Below, piece by piece: positions 50,945 through 60,102 of a DNA stretch of 64,000 bases. A program made the position numbers and the translations under genes. The stretch comes from Thiodiazotropha sp040506195. Its GTDB lineage: Bacteria; Pseudomonadota; Gammaproteobacteria; Chromatiales; Chromatiaceae. Location of the stretch: contig JBEVXH010000004.1 in assembly GCA_040506195.1 (NCBI GenBank), positions 1 to 64,000 on the forward strand, in the 5' to 3' direction. Positions within the stretch are counted from its first letter, which is position 1. The number at the start of each line of letters is the position of its first letter. The notes below the pieces were generated by a model. That model did no database searches and was not told the DNA's origin. It saw nothing but the letters and a program-made list of their open reading frames with translations.

Positions 50945-51739
50945 ATGCCAAACAATACCCAACATGACAGCTTCAGCGTCGCCGGACGCCGTTTCAACTC
51001 CCGCCTGCTGGTCGGCACCGGCAAGTATAAAGATATGCCGGAGACCCGGGAGGCCATCGATGCCAGCGGCGCGGAGATCGTCACCATTGCGGTGCGCCGT
51101 ACAAACATCGGCCAGGACCGGGGTCAACCCAATATCCTCACCGTGCTGCCGCCCGACGAGTTCACCTATCTGCCGAACACGGCCGGTTGCTACGACGCCA
51201 AGACCGCAGTCCGTACCTGCCGTCTGGCGCGGGAACTGCTGGATGGCCACAACTTGGTCAAACTGGAGGTGCTGGGCGACGAGAAGACCCTGTTCCCCGA
51301 TGTAGTGCAGACCCTTGAAGCTGCGGAAGAGCTGATCAATGACGGCTTCGATGTGATGGTCTACACCAACGACGATCCGATCATGGCCAAGCGGCTCGAG
51401 GAACTGGGCTGTGTGGCAGTGATGCCGTTGGCGGCGCCCATCGGATCCGGCCTGGGCATCCGCAACCGGCTCAACATCCTGACCATCGTGGAAAACGCCA
51501 AGGTCCCGGTATTGGTGGATGCCGGCGTCGGCACCGCCTCCGATGCCGCCGTGGCCATGGAACTGGGTTGCGACGGGGTACTCATGAACACCGCCATTGC
51601 CGCAGCCGACAACCCGGTGTTGATGGCTTCGGCCATGAAGAAGGCGATCCAGGCGGGGCGTGAGGCCTACCTGGCGGGCCGGATGCCGGCCAAACGCTTT
51701 GCCTCGGCCTCGTCACCGGTCGATGGGTTGTTTTTCTGA
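50945..51739 (+). CDS. thiG: Thiazole synthase
   Basis: 264 residues from the ATG at 50945. TIM-barrel with LLVGTGKYKD, Schiff-base lysine in NLVKLEVLGD, and phosphate-binding VLVDAGVGTASDAA and MNTAIAAADNP. Condenses deoxyxylulose phosphate, dehydroglycine and ThiS sulfur. Between thiS and trmB, the usual gammaproteobacterial order. Confidence 0.96.
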   Translation: MPNNTQHDSFSVAGRRFNSRLLVGTGKYKDMPETREAIDASGAEIVTIAVRRTNIGQDRGQPNILTVLPPDEFTYLPNTAGCYDAKTAVRTCRLARELLDGHNLVKLEVLGDEKTLFPDVVQTLEAAEELINDGFDVMVYTNDDPIMAKRLEELGCVAVMPLAAPIGSGLGIRNRLNILTIVENAKVPVLVDAGVGTASDAAVAMELGCDGVLMNTAIAAADNPVLMASAMKKAIQAGREAYLAGRMPAKRFASASSPVDGLFF

Positions 51740-51763
51740 CCATCCTCAGAACGCCCCAGACCT

Positions 51764-52453
51764 ATGTCGGTTGAACAGTCTCATCGCCCCATTCGCAGTT
51801 ATGTCCTGAGACAGGGCCGATTGACTGAAGGTCAACAGCGGGCGTTCCAGGCATTGTGGCCGCACTATGGCCTGACCCTGGGCCAACAGCACCTGCGCTT
51901 CTCTTCACTCTTCGGGCGGGAGGCGCCGGTCACCCTGGAAATCGGCTTCGGCAATGGCGAGGCTCTGGCTCAGATCGCCGCCCGCCATCCCGAGCAGGAC
52001 TTCCTGGGCGTCGAGGTGCATACACCCGGCGTGGGCCACTTGATGCTCAGACTGGCTGAGCAGGAGTCTGGCAATGTGCGCATCCTGCAGGCAGATGCCA
52101 TGGAACTGCTGCGACACCATATGCCTGAAGCCGCCCTCGACCGGGTCCAGCTCTACTTTCCCGATCCCTGGCATAAACGGCGCCACCACAAACGCCGCAT
52201 CGTGCAACAGGCATTTGCCGATCTCATCCACCAGGCACTGAAACCCGGCGGGGTGATCCACATGGCGACCGATTGGGAAGAGTATGCCCGGCAGATGCTG
52301 GATGTTTTCACCCGACACGACGGTTTTCGCAATCAGGCCGGAAAAGGCAACTTCGCCCCACGCCCGGACTCACGACCGCTGACCAAATTCGAACAGCGGG
52401 GCCAGCGGCTTGGGCACGGGGTATGGGATCTTCTTTTCGAGCGTAAAAGTTGA
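51764..52453 (+). CDS. trmB: tRNA (guanine-N7)-methyltransferase
   Basis: 229 residues. SAM-binding LEIGFGNGEALAQ, LGVEVHTPGVGHLM, and the catalytic PDPWHKRRHHKRRIV segment. Methylates G46 in the variable loop of tRNAs. Its stop overlaps the ATG of the ABC ATPase gene. Confidence 0.96.
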   Translation: MSVEQSHRPIRSYVLRQGRLTEGQQRAFQALWPHYGLTLGQQHLRFSSLFGREAPVTLEIGFGNGEALAQIAARHPEQDFLGVEVHTPGVGHLMLRLAEQESGNVRILQADAMELLRHHMPEAALDRVQLYFPDPWHKRRHHKRRIVQQAFADLIHQALKPGGVIHMATDWEEYARQMLDVFTRHDGFRNQAGKGNFAPRPDSRPLTKFEQRGQRLGHGVWDLLFERKS

Positions 52454-53049
52454 TGGGCAGCCTGACCTTAAAGCAGTTCCAATCGCCCCTGCTCGAACCC
52501 ATAGAGCTGTATATCCCGGCAGGCCACTGCACCACCCTGAGCGGTCCTTCTGGTAGCGGTAAATCGCGCCTGTTGAGAGCCCTGGCCGACCTCGACCCCC
52601 ACCTGGGCGAAGCCTGGCTTGACGAGCAGGAAATGGCCTCCTTCAGCGGTCCGGCATGGCGCCGAGAAGTGGGATTGCTTCCCGCTGAGAGCGCCTGGTG
52701 GAAAGATCGTGTCGGCGACCACTTCCCGCACGTCGACAACGCCCTGCTGTCACTTCTCGATTTATCCCCAAACGCCATGCAGTGGGAGATCAGCCGTCTA
52801 TCCAGCGGTGAGCGACAGCGCCTGGCACTTGCAAGGCTGCTTGGCAATACGCCCCAGGTACTGCTGCTCGATGAACCCACCGCCAACCTGGATCAAAAAA
52901 ACATCGACCGGGTCGAGGAGCTCATTGCTGGGTGGCGCCGGCAACACAAGACCGCGGTACTCTGGGTCTCCCACGATCCTGATCAGCAACGGCGGGTCGG
53001 CGAGGAGTCCCGGCACATCGCAGACGGGCGCCTGCAGGTAAAACGATGA
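52453..53049 (+). CDS. ABC transporter ATP-binding protein (FetA/YbbL-like)
   Basis: 198 residues. Walker A GPSGSGKS, signature LSSGERQRLALARLL, Walker B VLLLDEPTANLD, switch His in WVSHDP. Short ATPase of the size seen in FetA. Overlaps the permease gene by four bases. By homology the pair exports or mobilises iron (FetAB) under oxidative stress. Confidence 0.9.
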   Translation: MGSLTLKQFQSPLLEPIELYIPAGHCTTLSGPSGSGKSRLLRALADLDPHLGEAWLDEQEMASFSGPAWRREVGLLPAESAWWKDRVGDHFPHVDNALLSLLDLSPNAMQWEISRLSSGERQRLALARLLGNTPQVLLLDEPTANLDQKNIDRVEELIAGWRRQHKTAVLWVSHDPDQQRRVGEESRHIADGRLQVKR

Positions 53050-53849
53050 CACTCATAGAGCTGACCCCCCTCGACCTGGCGCTGTCCGCAATTCTGGTGG
53101 TGGTACTGGCCCTGCTGTCGTTCAGGCTCTCCCTTGGCATCGAACGTCAACTGCTGATTGCGGCCCTGCGTACGGTGGTCCAGTTGATCCTGCTCGGCCT
53201 GGTGTTGAAGTTTCTGTTCGTGCAATCCCATCCCTTGTTGATCGCACTCCTTGCGCTGTTCATGCTTTTCGTCGCGGGCTATGAAGTCATGGCCCGGCAA
53301 CAACGTCATTTTCTCGGTATCTGGGGTATGGGGGTCGGCACCCTCTCGATGTTCATCTCCTCATTCACCGTCACCCTGATGGCGCTCACGATCATCATTC
53401 AGGCCGAGCCCTGGTATTCAGTGCAGTACCTGATACCCCTGCTTGGCATGCTGCTGGGAAACACCATGTCGGGTGTGGCCATCGCCCTGGACCACCTGAC
53501 CCATAATGCCTGGCAGCAGCGTCAGCAGATCGAGGCGCGACTGATGCTGGGCCACTCCTGGGAACAGGCAATCCGGGAGCTTCGGCGCAATGCCCTGCGC
53601 AGCGGCATGATACCGATCATCAATGCCATGGCGGCGGCCGGCGTAGTCAGTCTGCCTGGCATGATGACCGGCCAGATCCTGGCGGGCGCTCCACCGTTCG
53701 AAGCGAGTAAATATCAGATACTGATTATGCTGCTGATCGCGGCAGGTACCGGATTCGGCGCCATGGCCGCGGTATGGATCGGCTCGAAACACCTGTTCGA
53801 CGATCGTGAACGACTGCGGCTCGACCGACTCAGCACGGTTAGAAACTAG
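53046..53849 (+). CDS. ABC transporter permease (FetB/YbbM-like)
   Basis: 267 residues with six or seven membrane helices; family marks LRTVVQLILLGLVLKFLF, PLLGMLLGNTMSGVAIALD and SLPGMMTGQILAGAPPFEA are characteristic of UPF0014/FetB. Partner of the preceding ATPase. Confidence 0.92.
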   Translation: MTLIELTPLDLALSAILVVVLALLSFRLSLGIERQLLIAALRTVVQLILLGLVLKFLFVQSHPLLIALLALFMLFVAGYEVMARQQRHFLGIWGMGVGTLSMFISSFTVTLMALTIIIQAEPWYSVQYLIPLLGMLLGNTMSGVAIALDHLTHNAWQQRQQIEARLMLGHSWEQAIRELRRNALRSGMIPIINAMAAAGVVSLPGMMTGQILAGAPPFEASKYQILIMLLIAAGTGFGAMAAVWIGSKHLFDDRERLRLDRLSTVRN

Positions 53850-53891
53850 GGGCGATAATCGGAGATCACAACAGCCCCCTCCCACACTTGC

Positions 53892-54116
53892 TTAGGAGAC
53901 TTCCCGCTCACCACGGACCAGTTTTATCACCAGCAGAACAACCGGCAGCCCATGCATCAACAGATCGAAGATATCGATAGGACGCTGCAAGGTTCCGGCC
54001 GCCAACATCTTCAGCTTCTCCCATAGATGGGGCTCCGGCACGAAAGGTGCCAATCCGAGCAATAAAGCCGGCAGCGCGACCATCTGCATCGGCAGCCTAT
54101 CCAACCAATTAAGCAT
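53892..54116 (-). CDS. Small membrane protein, conserved in proteobacteria
   Basis: 74 residues with two hydrophobic segments (MVALPALLLGLAPFVP and IFDLLMHGLPVVLLVIKL) and the conserved PEPHLWEKLKMLAAGTLQRPIDIFDL centre. Similar short proteins exist in other gammaproteobacteria; no function known. Convergent with the permease gene. Confidence 0.75.
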   Translation of the reverse strand: MLNWLDRLPMQMVALPALLLGLAPFVPEPHLWEKLKMLAAGTLQRPIDIFDLLMHGLPVVLLVIKLVRGEREVS

Positions 54117-54155
54117 CTTACCTCACCTAGGGCTTCGTAATACGATTTACTATTA

Positions 54156-54337
54156 TCCGCAAATCAACGCTGATAAACGCAAAAAAGTTATTTCAACATG
54201 TACGGAGGTTCACTTCTACTTACCCGTCACTGGTACGGCAAGTCGCACCTATACTAAAAAACAACGAGATCTTTTTACACATTCCCGCGGAGAACCACGG
54301 AAAAAACCATTTGCGTTTATCAGCGTTCATTTGCGGA
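54156..54337. repeat. Inverted-repeat (MITE-like) element
   Basis: The 28-base arm at 54156-54183 (TCCGCAAATCAACGCTGATA...) is matched, with one substitution, by its complement at 54310-54337 (...TTCATTTGCGGA). The 126-base centre carries no gene and contains GCGGAGAACCACGG. A partial arm copy lies at 29771-29791. No transposase. Confidence 0.65.
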
Positions 54338-54357
54338 CTCTATCTCTTATGGATTTA

Positions 54358-54870
54358 TTAGCGAAGCGGTCGGCACTCAGGACAGAGGGATCGATAGAGA
54401 TCCGCGTCGGCCTCACTGAAGCAACAGGCGACAATCTCGTCAAATGATTCGCTCCTTGCCTTCATGACACTCAGCGCCACCTCAGCCGCTTCCCGTTTCG
54501 GGTAGCCGTAGACTCCGGTACTGATGGCGGGAAAGGCTATGCTTCGACACCCCTTCTGAGCGGCCAGTGTCAGGCTGTTCTCGTAGCAGGCGCGAAGTAA
54601 TGCGGGTTCACCCTGCCTACCGTTGCGCCAGACAGGACCCACGGTATGGATGATCCAGGCTGCGGGAAGCTTGTAGCCGGGTGTCATTCGTGCCTCACCG
54701 GCAGGACAACCTCCCAAGGTTTTGCAGACGGCCAGCAGTTCCGGGCCGGCCGCCCGATGGATGGCTCCATCTACACCGCCTCCCCCTAAAAGGGAGGAAT
54801 TGGCTGCATTGACGATTGCATCCACTTCCAGCTTTGTAATATCTGCCGTTACAATGCTTATCTGTCCCAT
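54358..54870 (-). CDS. Macrodomain O-acetyl-ADP-ribose deacetylase
   Basis: 170 residues, a single macrodomain: IVTADITKLEVDAIVNAANSSLLGGGGVDGAIH, the ADP-ribose loop ISTGVYGYPKREAAEVAL. YmdB-like enzymes hydrolyse O-acetyl-ADP-ribose or mono-ADP-ribose. Starts 13 bases from the divergent DUF3301 gene. Confidence 0.93.
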   Translation of the reverse strand: MGQISIVTADITKLEVDAIVNAANSSLLGGGGVDGAIHRAAGPELLAVCKTLGGCPAGEARMTPGYKLPAAWIIHTVGPVWRNGRQGEPALLRACYENSLTLAAQKGCRSIAFPAISTGVYGYPKREAAEVALSVMKARSESFDEIVACCFSEADADLYRSLCPECRPLR

Positions 54871-54883
54871 AATCTAGACCTGC

Positions 54884-55234
54884 ATGTCATATTCAACCCT
54901 CAACCTTCTGCTTGCCCTGCTGGCCTTGCTCTGGTTCTGGCGCGACAGTCTTCGGGTGCGTGAAATCGCCATACGGATCAGTCGCAACGCCTGTCAAAGC
55001 CATGGAGTGCAGTTTCTCGATCAGACCGTGGCCCTGCATCGGCTGGGAATTCGATGGCTTCGCAGCGGACTGAAACTACGCCGTGTCTATGAGTTCGACT
55101 ATAGCCTGGAAGGCTCGGGCAGGCGAACCGGATATGTGGTGATGGTGGGCACAGATAATGTCAGCCTGCATATCGAGCTGCCGGCGCAGGAGATGGCTGA
55201 GAGTTCTGAACGAGACGAGGATAAGACTATTTGA
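54884..55234 (+). CDS. DUF3301 membrane-anchored protein
   Basis: 116 residues with an N-terminal membrane helix (LNLLLALLALLWFWRDSLRV) and the conserved CQSHGVQFLDQTVAL and LRRVYEFDYSLEGSGRR segments. Short conserved gammaproteobacterial family of unknown function. Converges with sspB, overlapping its end by eight bases. Confidence 0.9.
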   Translation: MSYSTLNLLLALLALLWFWRDSLRVREIAIRISRNACQSHGVQFLDQTVALHRLGIRWLRSGLKLRRVYEFDYSLEGSGRRTGYVVMVGTDNVSLHIELPAQEMAESSERDEDKTI

Positions 55235-55625
55235 CCACCTTCAGGGATGGCCGTTTGCCCGGCGTGGTGGGATCGGGTTCATCGCCGGGATCGTCATCAA
55301 GATTCACCTCTTCTTCGGGAAACAGCATACCCTGGCCATTCTCCTTGGCATAGATACCCATCACCGCGGCCGGAGGAATCAGAATATCCTCGGCTTTACC
55401 GCTAAATCGCGCGTTGAAACTGATCCAATCGTTACCCATTTCAAGACCGGAGACCGCGGAGGGATCCACGTTCAGTATAATGCGTCCCTCTTCCACGAAC
55501 TGATCCGGCACTACCACACCCTCTACCTCGGTGTTGACCATCAGGTAGGGCGTAGTACCGTTATCGACCAACCAGTCATAGAGTGCACGTATCAGGTAGG
55601 GTCGATTGGATGACATATCTGTCAT
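55227..55625 (-). CDS. sspB: Stringent starvation protein B (ClpXP adaptor)
   Basis: 132 residues from the ATG at 55625, immediately after the sspA stop. RPYLIRALYDWLVDNGTTPYL and GNDWISFNARFSGKAEDILIP are the SsrA-tag-binding domain; the acidic linker ends in the ClpX-binding GKRPSLKVVK. Delivers tagged proteins to ClpXP. Confidence 0.95.
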   Translation of the reverse strand: MTDMSSNRPYLIRALYDWLVDNGTTPYLMVNTEVEGVVVPDQFVEEGRIILNVDPSAVSGLEMGNDWISFNARFSGKAEDILIPPAAVMGIYAKENGQGMLFPEEEVNLDDDPGDEPDPTTPGKRPSLKVVK

Positions 55626-55630
55626 ATCAA

Positions 55631-56254
55631 TTAACCGCGCATCTCCTGTTCGGCCTCTGAAAGACTCTTGATGAACGACTCCTTTTCGAACAGGCGTTTG
55701 GCGTAATCGTGTACGCCTTTCGCACTCGCGGGTATCTCCACACCCAGCTCCTGCAGGCGCCATAGCAAGGGAGCGATGGCGCAATCGACCAAGGTAAACT
55801 CCTCACTCATGAAGAAGTGTTTGGCGTTGAACACCGGCGAAGTGGAAATGAGGCTTTCACGTAGTTCCTTGCGCGCTTTTGCCGCCTCTTTTTTACCGCT
55901 GAGGATGATATCCATAAGGCTGTACCAGTCGTTATCCACGCGGTACATCAACAGACGCGAGGTAGAGCGTGAAACCGGGTCCACAGGCAATAGCGGCGGA
56001 TGGGGGAACCGCTCGTCCAGATACTCCATGATAATGCGCGATTCATAGAGCTTTAAATCCCTGTCCACCAGGGTGGGAAGGGTACCGTACGGATTGAGTT
56101 CCATCACCTCTTCCGGCACGTTGAGCGGATCGATGTCAGATACCTCGTAGGTGATGTTCTTCTCCGCCAGCACCAGTCTGACTCGATGACAATAGGGGTC
56201 GGTCGGATCCGAATAGAGGGTCATCACTGAACGTTTGTTCGCAACTGCCGCCAT
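55631..56254 (-). CDS. sspA: Stringent starvation protein A
   Basis: 207 residues with a GST fold: thioredoxin-like N domain (MTLYSDPTDPYCHRVRLVLAEK, GTLPTLVDRDLKLYES) and a helical C domain. It is an RNA polymerase-associated protein. Follows the bc1 operon and precedes sspB, the standard order. Confidence 0.95.
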   Translation of the reverse strand: MAAVANKRSVMTLYSDPTDPYCHRVRLVLAEKNITYEVSDIDPLNVPEEVMELNPYGTLPTLVDRDLKLYESRIIMEYLDERFPHPPLLPVDPVSRSTSRLLMYRVDNDWYSLMDIILSGKKEAAKARKELRESLISTSPVFNAKHFFMSEEFTLVDCAIAPLLWRLQELGVEIPASAKGVHDYAKRLFEKESFIKSLSEAEQEMRG

Positions 56255-56333
56255 TTATAGCCTCTCTCCAGGGTGTCCTTCATGCCATGCGGATAGTTCG
56301 CCTGGCAGCGGATTATGATGTGTTGTGAAATCA

Positions 56334-56371
56334 AAAAAGGCGCACAGTATAACGCAACTGTACGCCTTTTT
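56334..56371. terminator. Bidirectional terminator after the bc1 operon
   Basis: AAAAAGGCG...ACAGT pairs with ACTGT...CGCCTTTTT around a short loop, with A and T runs on both sides. It lies between petC and sspA. Confidence 0.8.
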
Positions 56372-56393
56372 GGCAGATCATGTCGAAAGTGTT

Positions 56394-57134
56394 TTAGTGC
56401 ACGTCCTTCCAGTACTCTTTCTTGAGCATGTAGGCCAGCACAAAAAATCCTGCAATGAACAGTAAAACCCATACGCCCAGGCGCTTGCGCTCCATCTGTA
56501 TCGGCTCACCGATGTAGCTCATAAATGCAGTCAGATCCCGGGCGACTTGATCATACTCTTCGGCGCTCAGCAGCCCCTCGGAGACGGGTTCGAAATGGTC
56601 GAATCTCTCCACATCGTTACCGGCCGTATCCTTCTCGAGCTTGAAAACAGCCTTCTGGGCACCTTGCAGCTCCCACAATACGTGGGGCATGCCCACATCC
56701 GGAAACACAATGTTATTGACACCGAATGGGCGCTTCTCATCCAGATAAAAGCTGCGCAGATAAGTGTAGATCCAGTCCACGCCGCGGGCGCGTGAAATCA
56801 CGCTCAGGTCGGGCGGAGGGCTACCGAACCATTCAGTGCCCTGTTCCGCAGTCATGGCGATCTTCATGGTGTCACCGATCTTGTCGGTGGTGAACATCAG
56901 ATTTTCGATCACCTCGGTTTCCGTCAGACCGAGATCCCTGGCGGTACGGTTATAACGCTGAAAATGGGCCGAATGGCAACTCAGGCAATAGTTGACGAAG
57001 TACTTGGCGCCACGCTGGAGCGAGGCCTGATCACCCAAATCGATATCGGCATCATCCAGATGCGCCCCGCCGCCTGCTGCAAATCCCAGCATGGGGGCCG
57101 CGGCTAATAGAAATGCAACAATCAGCTTTTTCAT
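56394..57134 (-). CDS. petC: Cytochrome c1
   Basis: 246 residues. Signal peptide (LIVAFLLAAAPMLGFAAGGG), haem-binding CLSCHSA (CxxCH), axial Met in IGDTMKI or near it, and a C-terminal membrane anchor (LGVWVLLFIAGFFVLAYML). Third subunit of the bc1 complex; its start overlaps petB by four bases. Confidence 0.95.
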   Translation of the reverse strand: MKKLIVAFLLAAAPMLGFAAGGGAHLDDADIDLGDQASLQRGAKYFVNYCLSCHSAHFQRYNRTARDLGLTETEVIENLMFTTDKIGDTMKIAMTAEQGTEWFGSPPPDLSVISRARGVDWIYTYLRSFYLDEKRPFGVNNIVFPDVGMPHVLWELQGAQKAVFKLEKDTAGNDVERFDHFEPVSEGLLSAEEYDQVARDLTAFMSYIGEPIQMERKRLGVWVLLFIAGFFVLAYMLKKEYWKDVH

Positions 57135-58372
57135 TCGGTCACCCTCTCAGGCACTGGTTTGGTCTTATCCATTTTGCTGTAGATCGGCATTAAAAAGAAA
57201 AAGGCAAAATAGTAGATTGTGCCAATCTGTGCCATCAGCTTGTACAGGTCGGTGGTTGGCTGTGTGCCGAGATAACCGAGGATGATGAAGTCGATGACGA
57301 ACAGCCATAGCATGATCTTATAAAGCGAACCCTTGTAACGGATCGATTTAACCGGGCTGCGATCCAGCCAGGGAAGGAAGAACATCACCAGAATGGAGGC
57401 GAACATGGCCACCACGCCGGGGAAGGCCGATCCCGCTATCGAGGGGACCGCCCGCAAGATGGCGTAGAAGGGCGTGAAGTACCATACAGGTGCGATATGC
57501 TCCGGTGTCTTCAATGGATTGGCCGGCTCGAAATTGGGATGCTCGATGAAGTACCCCCCCATCTCCGGCGCGAAGAAGACAACCACAGCGAACAGGAACA
57601 GGAAGCCCGCCACACCGGCGATATCCTTTACCGAATAGTAGGGATGAAAGGGGATACCGTCAGCGGGGGCGCTGTCACTCCAGCGATTACCCTTCGGACC
57701 CTTCTTTATTTCGATGCCATCCGGATTGTTGGAGCCGACCTTGTGCAGGGCGATGATGTGGATGAACACCAGTGCGGCCAGCAGGAACGGCAGCAGGAAA
57801 TGAAGGGCGAAGAAACGGTTCAGGGTGGCGTCGGAAATGACATAGTCACCACGCACCCAGACACCCAGGTCGGGGCCGATCACCGGTACCGCCGAGAAGA
57901 GGTTGACGATAACCTGGGCGCCCCAGTAGGACATCTGGCCCCAGGGAAGCAGATAGCCGAAAAAGGCGGTGGCCATCATCGCCAGATAGATGATCACGCC
58001 GATGATCCACAACAGTTCTCTGGGCTTACGATAGGAACCGTACATCAAACCACGGAACATGTGCAGATAGATGACGACGAAGAAGGCGGACGCACCGGTA
58101 GAGTGCATGTAGCGAATCAGCCAACCCCAATCAACATCACGCATGATATATTCGACTGAGCCAAACGCCAGTTCCGCATCGGGTTTGTAACTCATCGCCA
58201 GCCAAACGCCGGTGACAATCTGGATCACCAGCACCAGCATCCCCAGCGAGCCCATGAAGTACCAGAAGTTGAAATTCTTCGGTGCATAATATTCGGCCAG
58301 ATGCTCGTTCCAGACCTTGGTCATGGGATAACGGTCATCGATCCAGCCCATAAAATTTTTCATCATGCTCAT
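57131..58372 (-). CDS. petB: Cytochrome b
   Basis: 413 residues with eight membrane helices. Haem-ligating histidines in YMHSTGASAFFVVIYLHMFRGL and HFLLPFLLAALVFIHIIALH; Qo-site APVWYFTPFYAILRA (PEWY variant VWYF). Full-length fused b-type of proteobacterial bc1. Confidence 0.95.
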   Translation of the reverse strand: MSMMKNFMGWIDDRYPMTKVWNEHLAEYYAPKNFNFWYFMGSLGMLVLVIQIVTGVWLAMSYKPDAELAFGSVEYIMRDVDWGWLIRYMHSTGASAFFVVIYLHMFRGLMYGSYRKPRELLWIIGVIIYLAMMATAFFGYLLPWGQMSYWGAQVIVNLFSAVPVIGPDLGVWVRGDYVISDATLNRFFALHFLLPFLLAALVFIHIIALHKVGSNNPDGIEIKKGPKGNRWSDSAPADGIPFHPYYSVKDIAGVAGFLFLFAVVVFFAPEMGGYFIEHPNFEPANPLKTPEHIAPVWYFTPFYAILRAVPSIAGSAFPGVVAMFASILVMFFLPWLDRSPVKSIRYKGSLYKIMLWLFVIDFIILGYLGTQPTTDLYKLMAQIGTIYYFAFFFLMPIYSKMDKTKPVPERVTE

Positions 58373-58968
58373 CAGGCTGCTCCTCCATCGGCACCGATCA
58401 GAATTCTTGAATCAGAGAGATACTGATAGGGGGGGATTTCTAAGTTCTTTGGTGCAGGAACGCCAGCATATACCCGACCGGCAAGGTCGAATTTTGAACC
58501 GTGGCAGGGGCAGAAGAATCCGCCTTTCCATTCAGGACCAAGGTCTTCCGGGGCAATTTCCGGTCGGTAGGTGGGCGAGCAACCCAGATGGGTGCAGATG
58601 CCGACGGCTACCAGATATTTGCCTTTGATGGCGCGTTCAGGATTTTTACAGTAACCCGGTTGTTGCCCGGTATCATCCGAAGTGGGATCTTCCAGAATAC
58701 TATCCAATCCGCTGAGATCCTGCAGATTCCGCTCGGTACGGTGTACGATCCATACTGGCTTACCCCGCCATTTGACACGCATCAGCTGTCCGGGCTCGAG
58801 CTTGCCGATATCCGCCTCCACAGGCGCCCCCGCCGCTTTGGCTTTTTCACTGGGAGCCCAGGCCGCCAGGAACGGATAGATCACAAAACCGGTGCCAACT
58901 GCCCCCACCGCACTGGTTGCAAGCGTTAGGGTACGCCGCTTCTTCAAATCAACGCCATCTGCGCTCAT
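58372..58968 (-). CDS. petA: Rieske iron-sulfur protein
   Basis: 198 residues. Twin-arginine-like start KKRRTLTLATSAVGAVGTGF with membrane helix; 2Fe-2S ligands in CTHLGCSP and CPCHGSKFD. First gene of petABC, overlapping petB by one base. Confidence 0.96.
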   Translation of the reverse strand: MSADGVDLKKRRTLTLATSAVGAVGTGFVIYPFLAAWAPSEKAKAAGAPVEADIGKLEPGQLMRVKWRGKPVWIVHRTERNLQDLSGLDSILEDPTSDDTGQQPGYCKNPERAIKGKYLVAVGICTHLGCSPTYRPEIAPEDLGPEWKGGFFCPCHGSKFDLAGRVYAGVPAPKNLEIPPYQYLSDSRILIGADGGAA

Positions 58969-59161
58969 AGATAGACTCCACAGATACTGAAACGAGCTGG
59001 ATCGGGGCCAACACGGCCCGCAGCCCCATATTCAGGACATTAGAATATAGTTAATAAACCATAAAAATTAACCGAGCATTTTCCATCAAGCGGCTTTACA
59101 GGTCAAGATTGATTCATCTTCAAAGAACAATGGTCAATTCAATGTTACTGTCGAGTGGCAA

Positions 59162-59911
59162 TCAAACGGGATTTTCCACCTCTACAAACCGATGCTCGAG
59201 GGAAAACCTTTCGGCCAAATGCCTTCCGAGGGCCTGAACGCCATAACGTTCGGTGGCATGATGTCCCGCTGCGAAATAGTGAATACCCAGCTCTCTGGCA
59301 AGATGGACGGTCTGTTCCGATATCTCCCCGGAGATATAGGCATCCAGCCCCTGCTCAGCGGCCTGTTCGATAGATCCCTGTGCGGCGCCGGTGCACCAGC
59401 CGATACGTGAGAGGGGTTTATCATCGGGCGCAATATGTGTCGGTCTTCGATCGAGACGATCACCGATGCGAAGTGCAAGGGCTTTTGCCGAAACAGGATC
59501 CGAGAGTGTGGTGTGCCAAATCAGGGAACCATCCGAAAGTGGGTCCGCGGGAATCAGGCCCAGTCTCTCACCCAACTGTCTGTTATTGCCATGCTCGGCA
59601 TGGGCATCCAAAGGCAGGTGATAGGCCAGCAGCGCGGTCCGCTGCCTGAACAGGGCGCCCACCCGCTTGGCTTTCAAACCACGCAACGGCAGTTCCTCCC
59701 CCTTCCAGAAATAACCATGATGCACCAGCAGGGCATCCGCCCCCCAATCCTCAGCCGCTTCGATCAGCGCCTGACAGGCAGTGACCCCCAGCATCAGTTT
59801 TTCCACCCGTTGCCCAGCCTCCACCTGCAGACCGTTGGGACAGTAGTCATTAAATTCATCCACCTTCAACAATTCATTGCAGTAGGATTCAAGCGATAGA
59901 AGATCAATCAT
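59162..59911 (-). CDS. NIF3/YbgI-family metal-binding protein
   Basis: 249 residues. DUF34/NIF3 marks: LLSLESYCNELLKVDEFNDYCPNGLQVE, LLVHHGYFWKGE and YLPLDAHAEHGNN-like, and FAAGHHATERYGV near the end, giving the dinuclear metal site. Function in vivo unclear. Divergent from the protease gene. Confidence 0.93.
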   Translation of the reverse strand: MIDLLSLESYCNELLKVDEFNDYCPNGLQVEAGQRVEKLMLGVTACQALIEAAEDWGADALLVHHGYFWKGEELPLRGLKAKRVGALFRQRTALLAYHLPLDAHAEHGNNRQLGERLGLIPADPLSDGSLIWHTTLSDPVSAKALALRIGDRLDRRPTHIAPDDKPLSRIGWCTGAAQGSIEQAAEQGLDAYISGEISEQTVHLARELGIHYFAAGHHATERYGVQALGRHLAERFSLEHRFVEVENPV

Positions 59912-60102
59912 GGTATGTTTGCCGAAACACGGATATCGGTTGCAGTAAGCGTCAACATGATCATAACGGGTTCAGCGTTCCAGTGGTATCTCCTGGCAGG
60001 ATGCGACATCCCGGAGATGGAATGCCCATGCCAGGCATTGCAGCACAGGCTGGCCGCTGTCCGCAAACACCATGAAACACCAGACTGATTCACTCAAATT
60101 CG

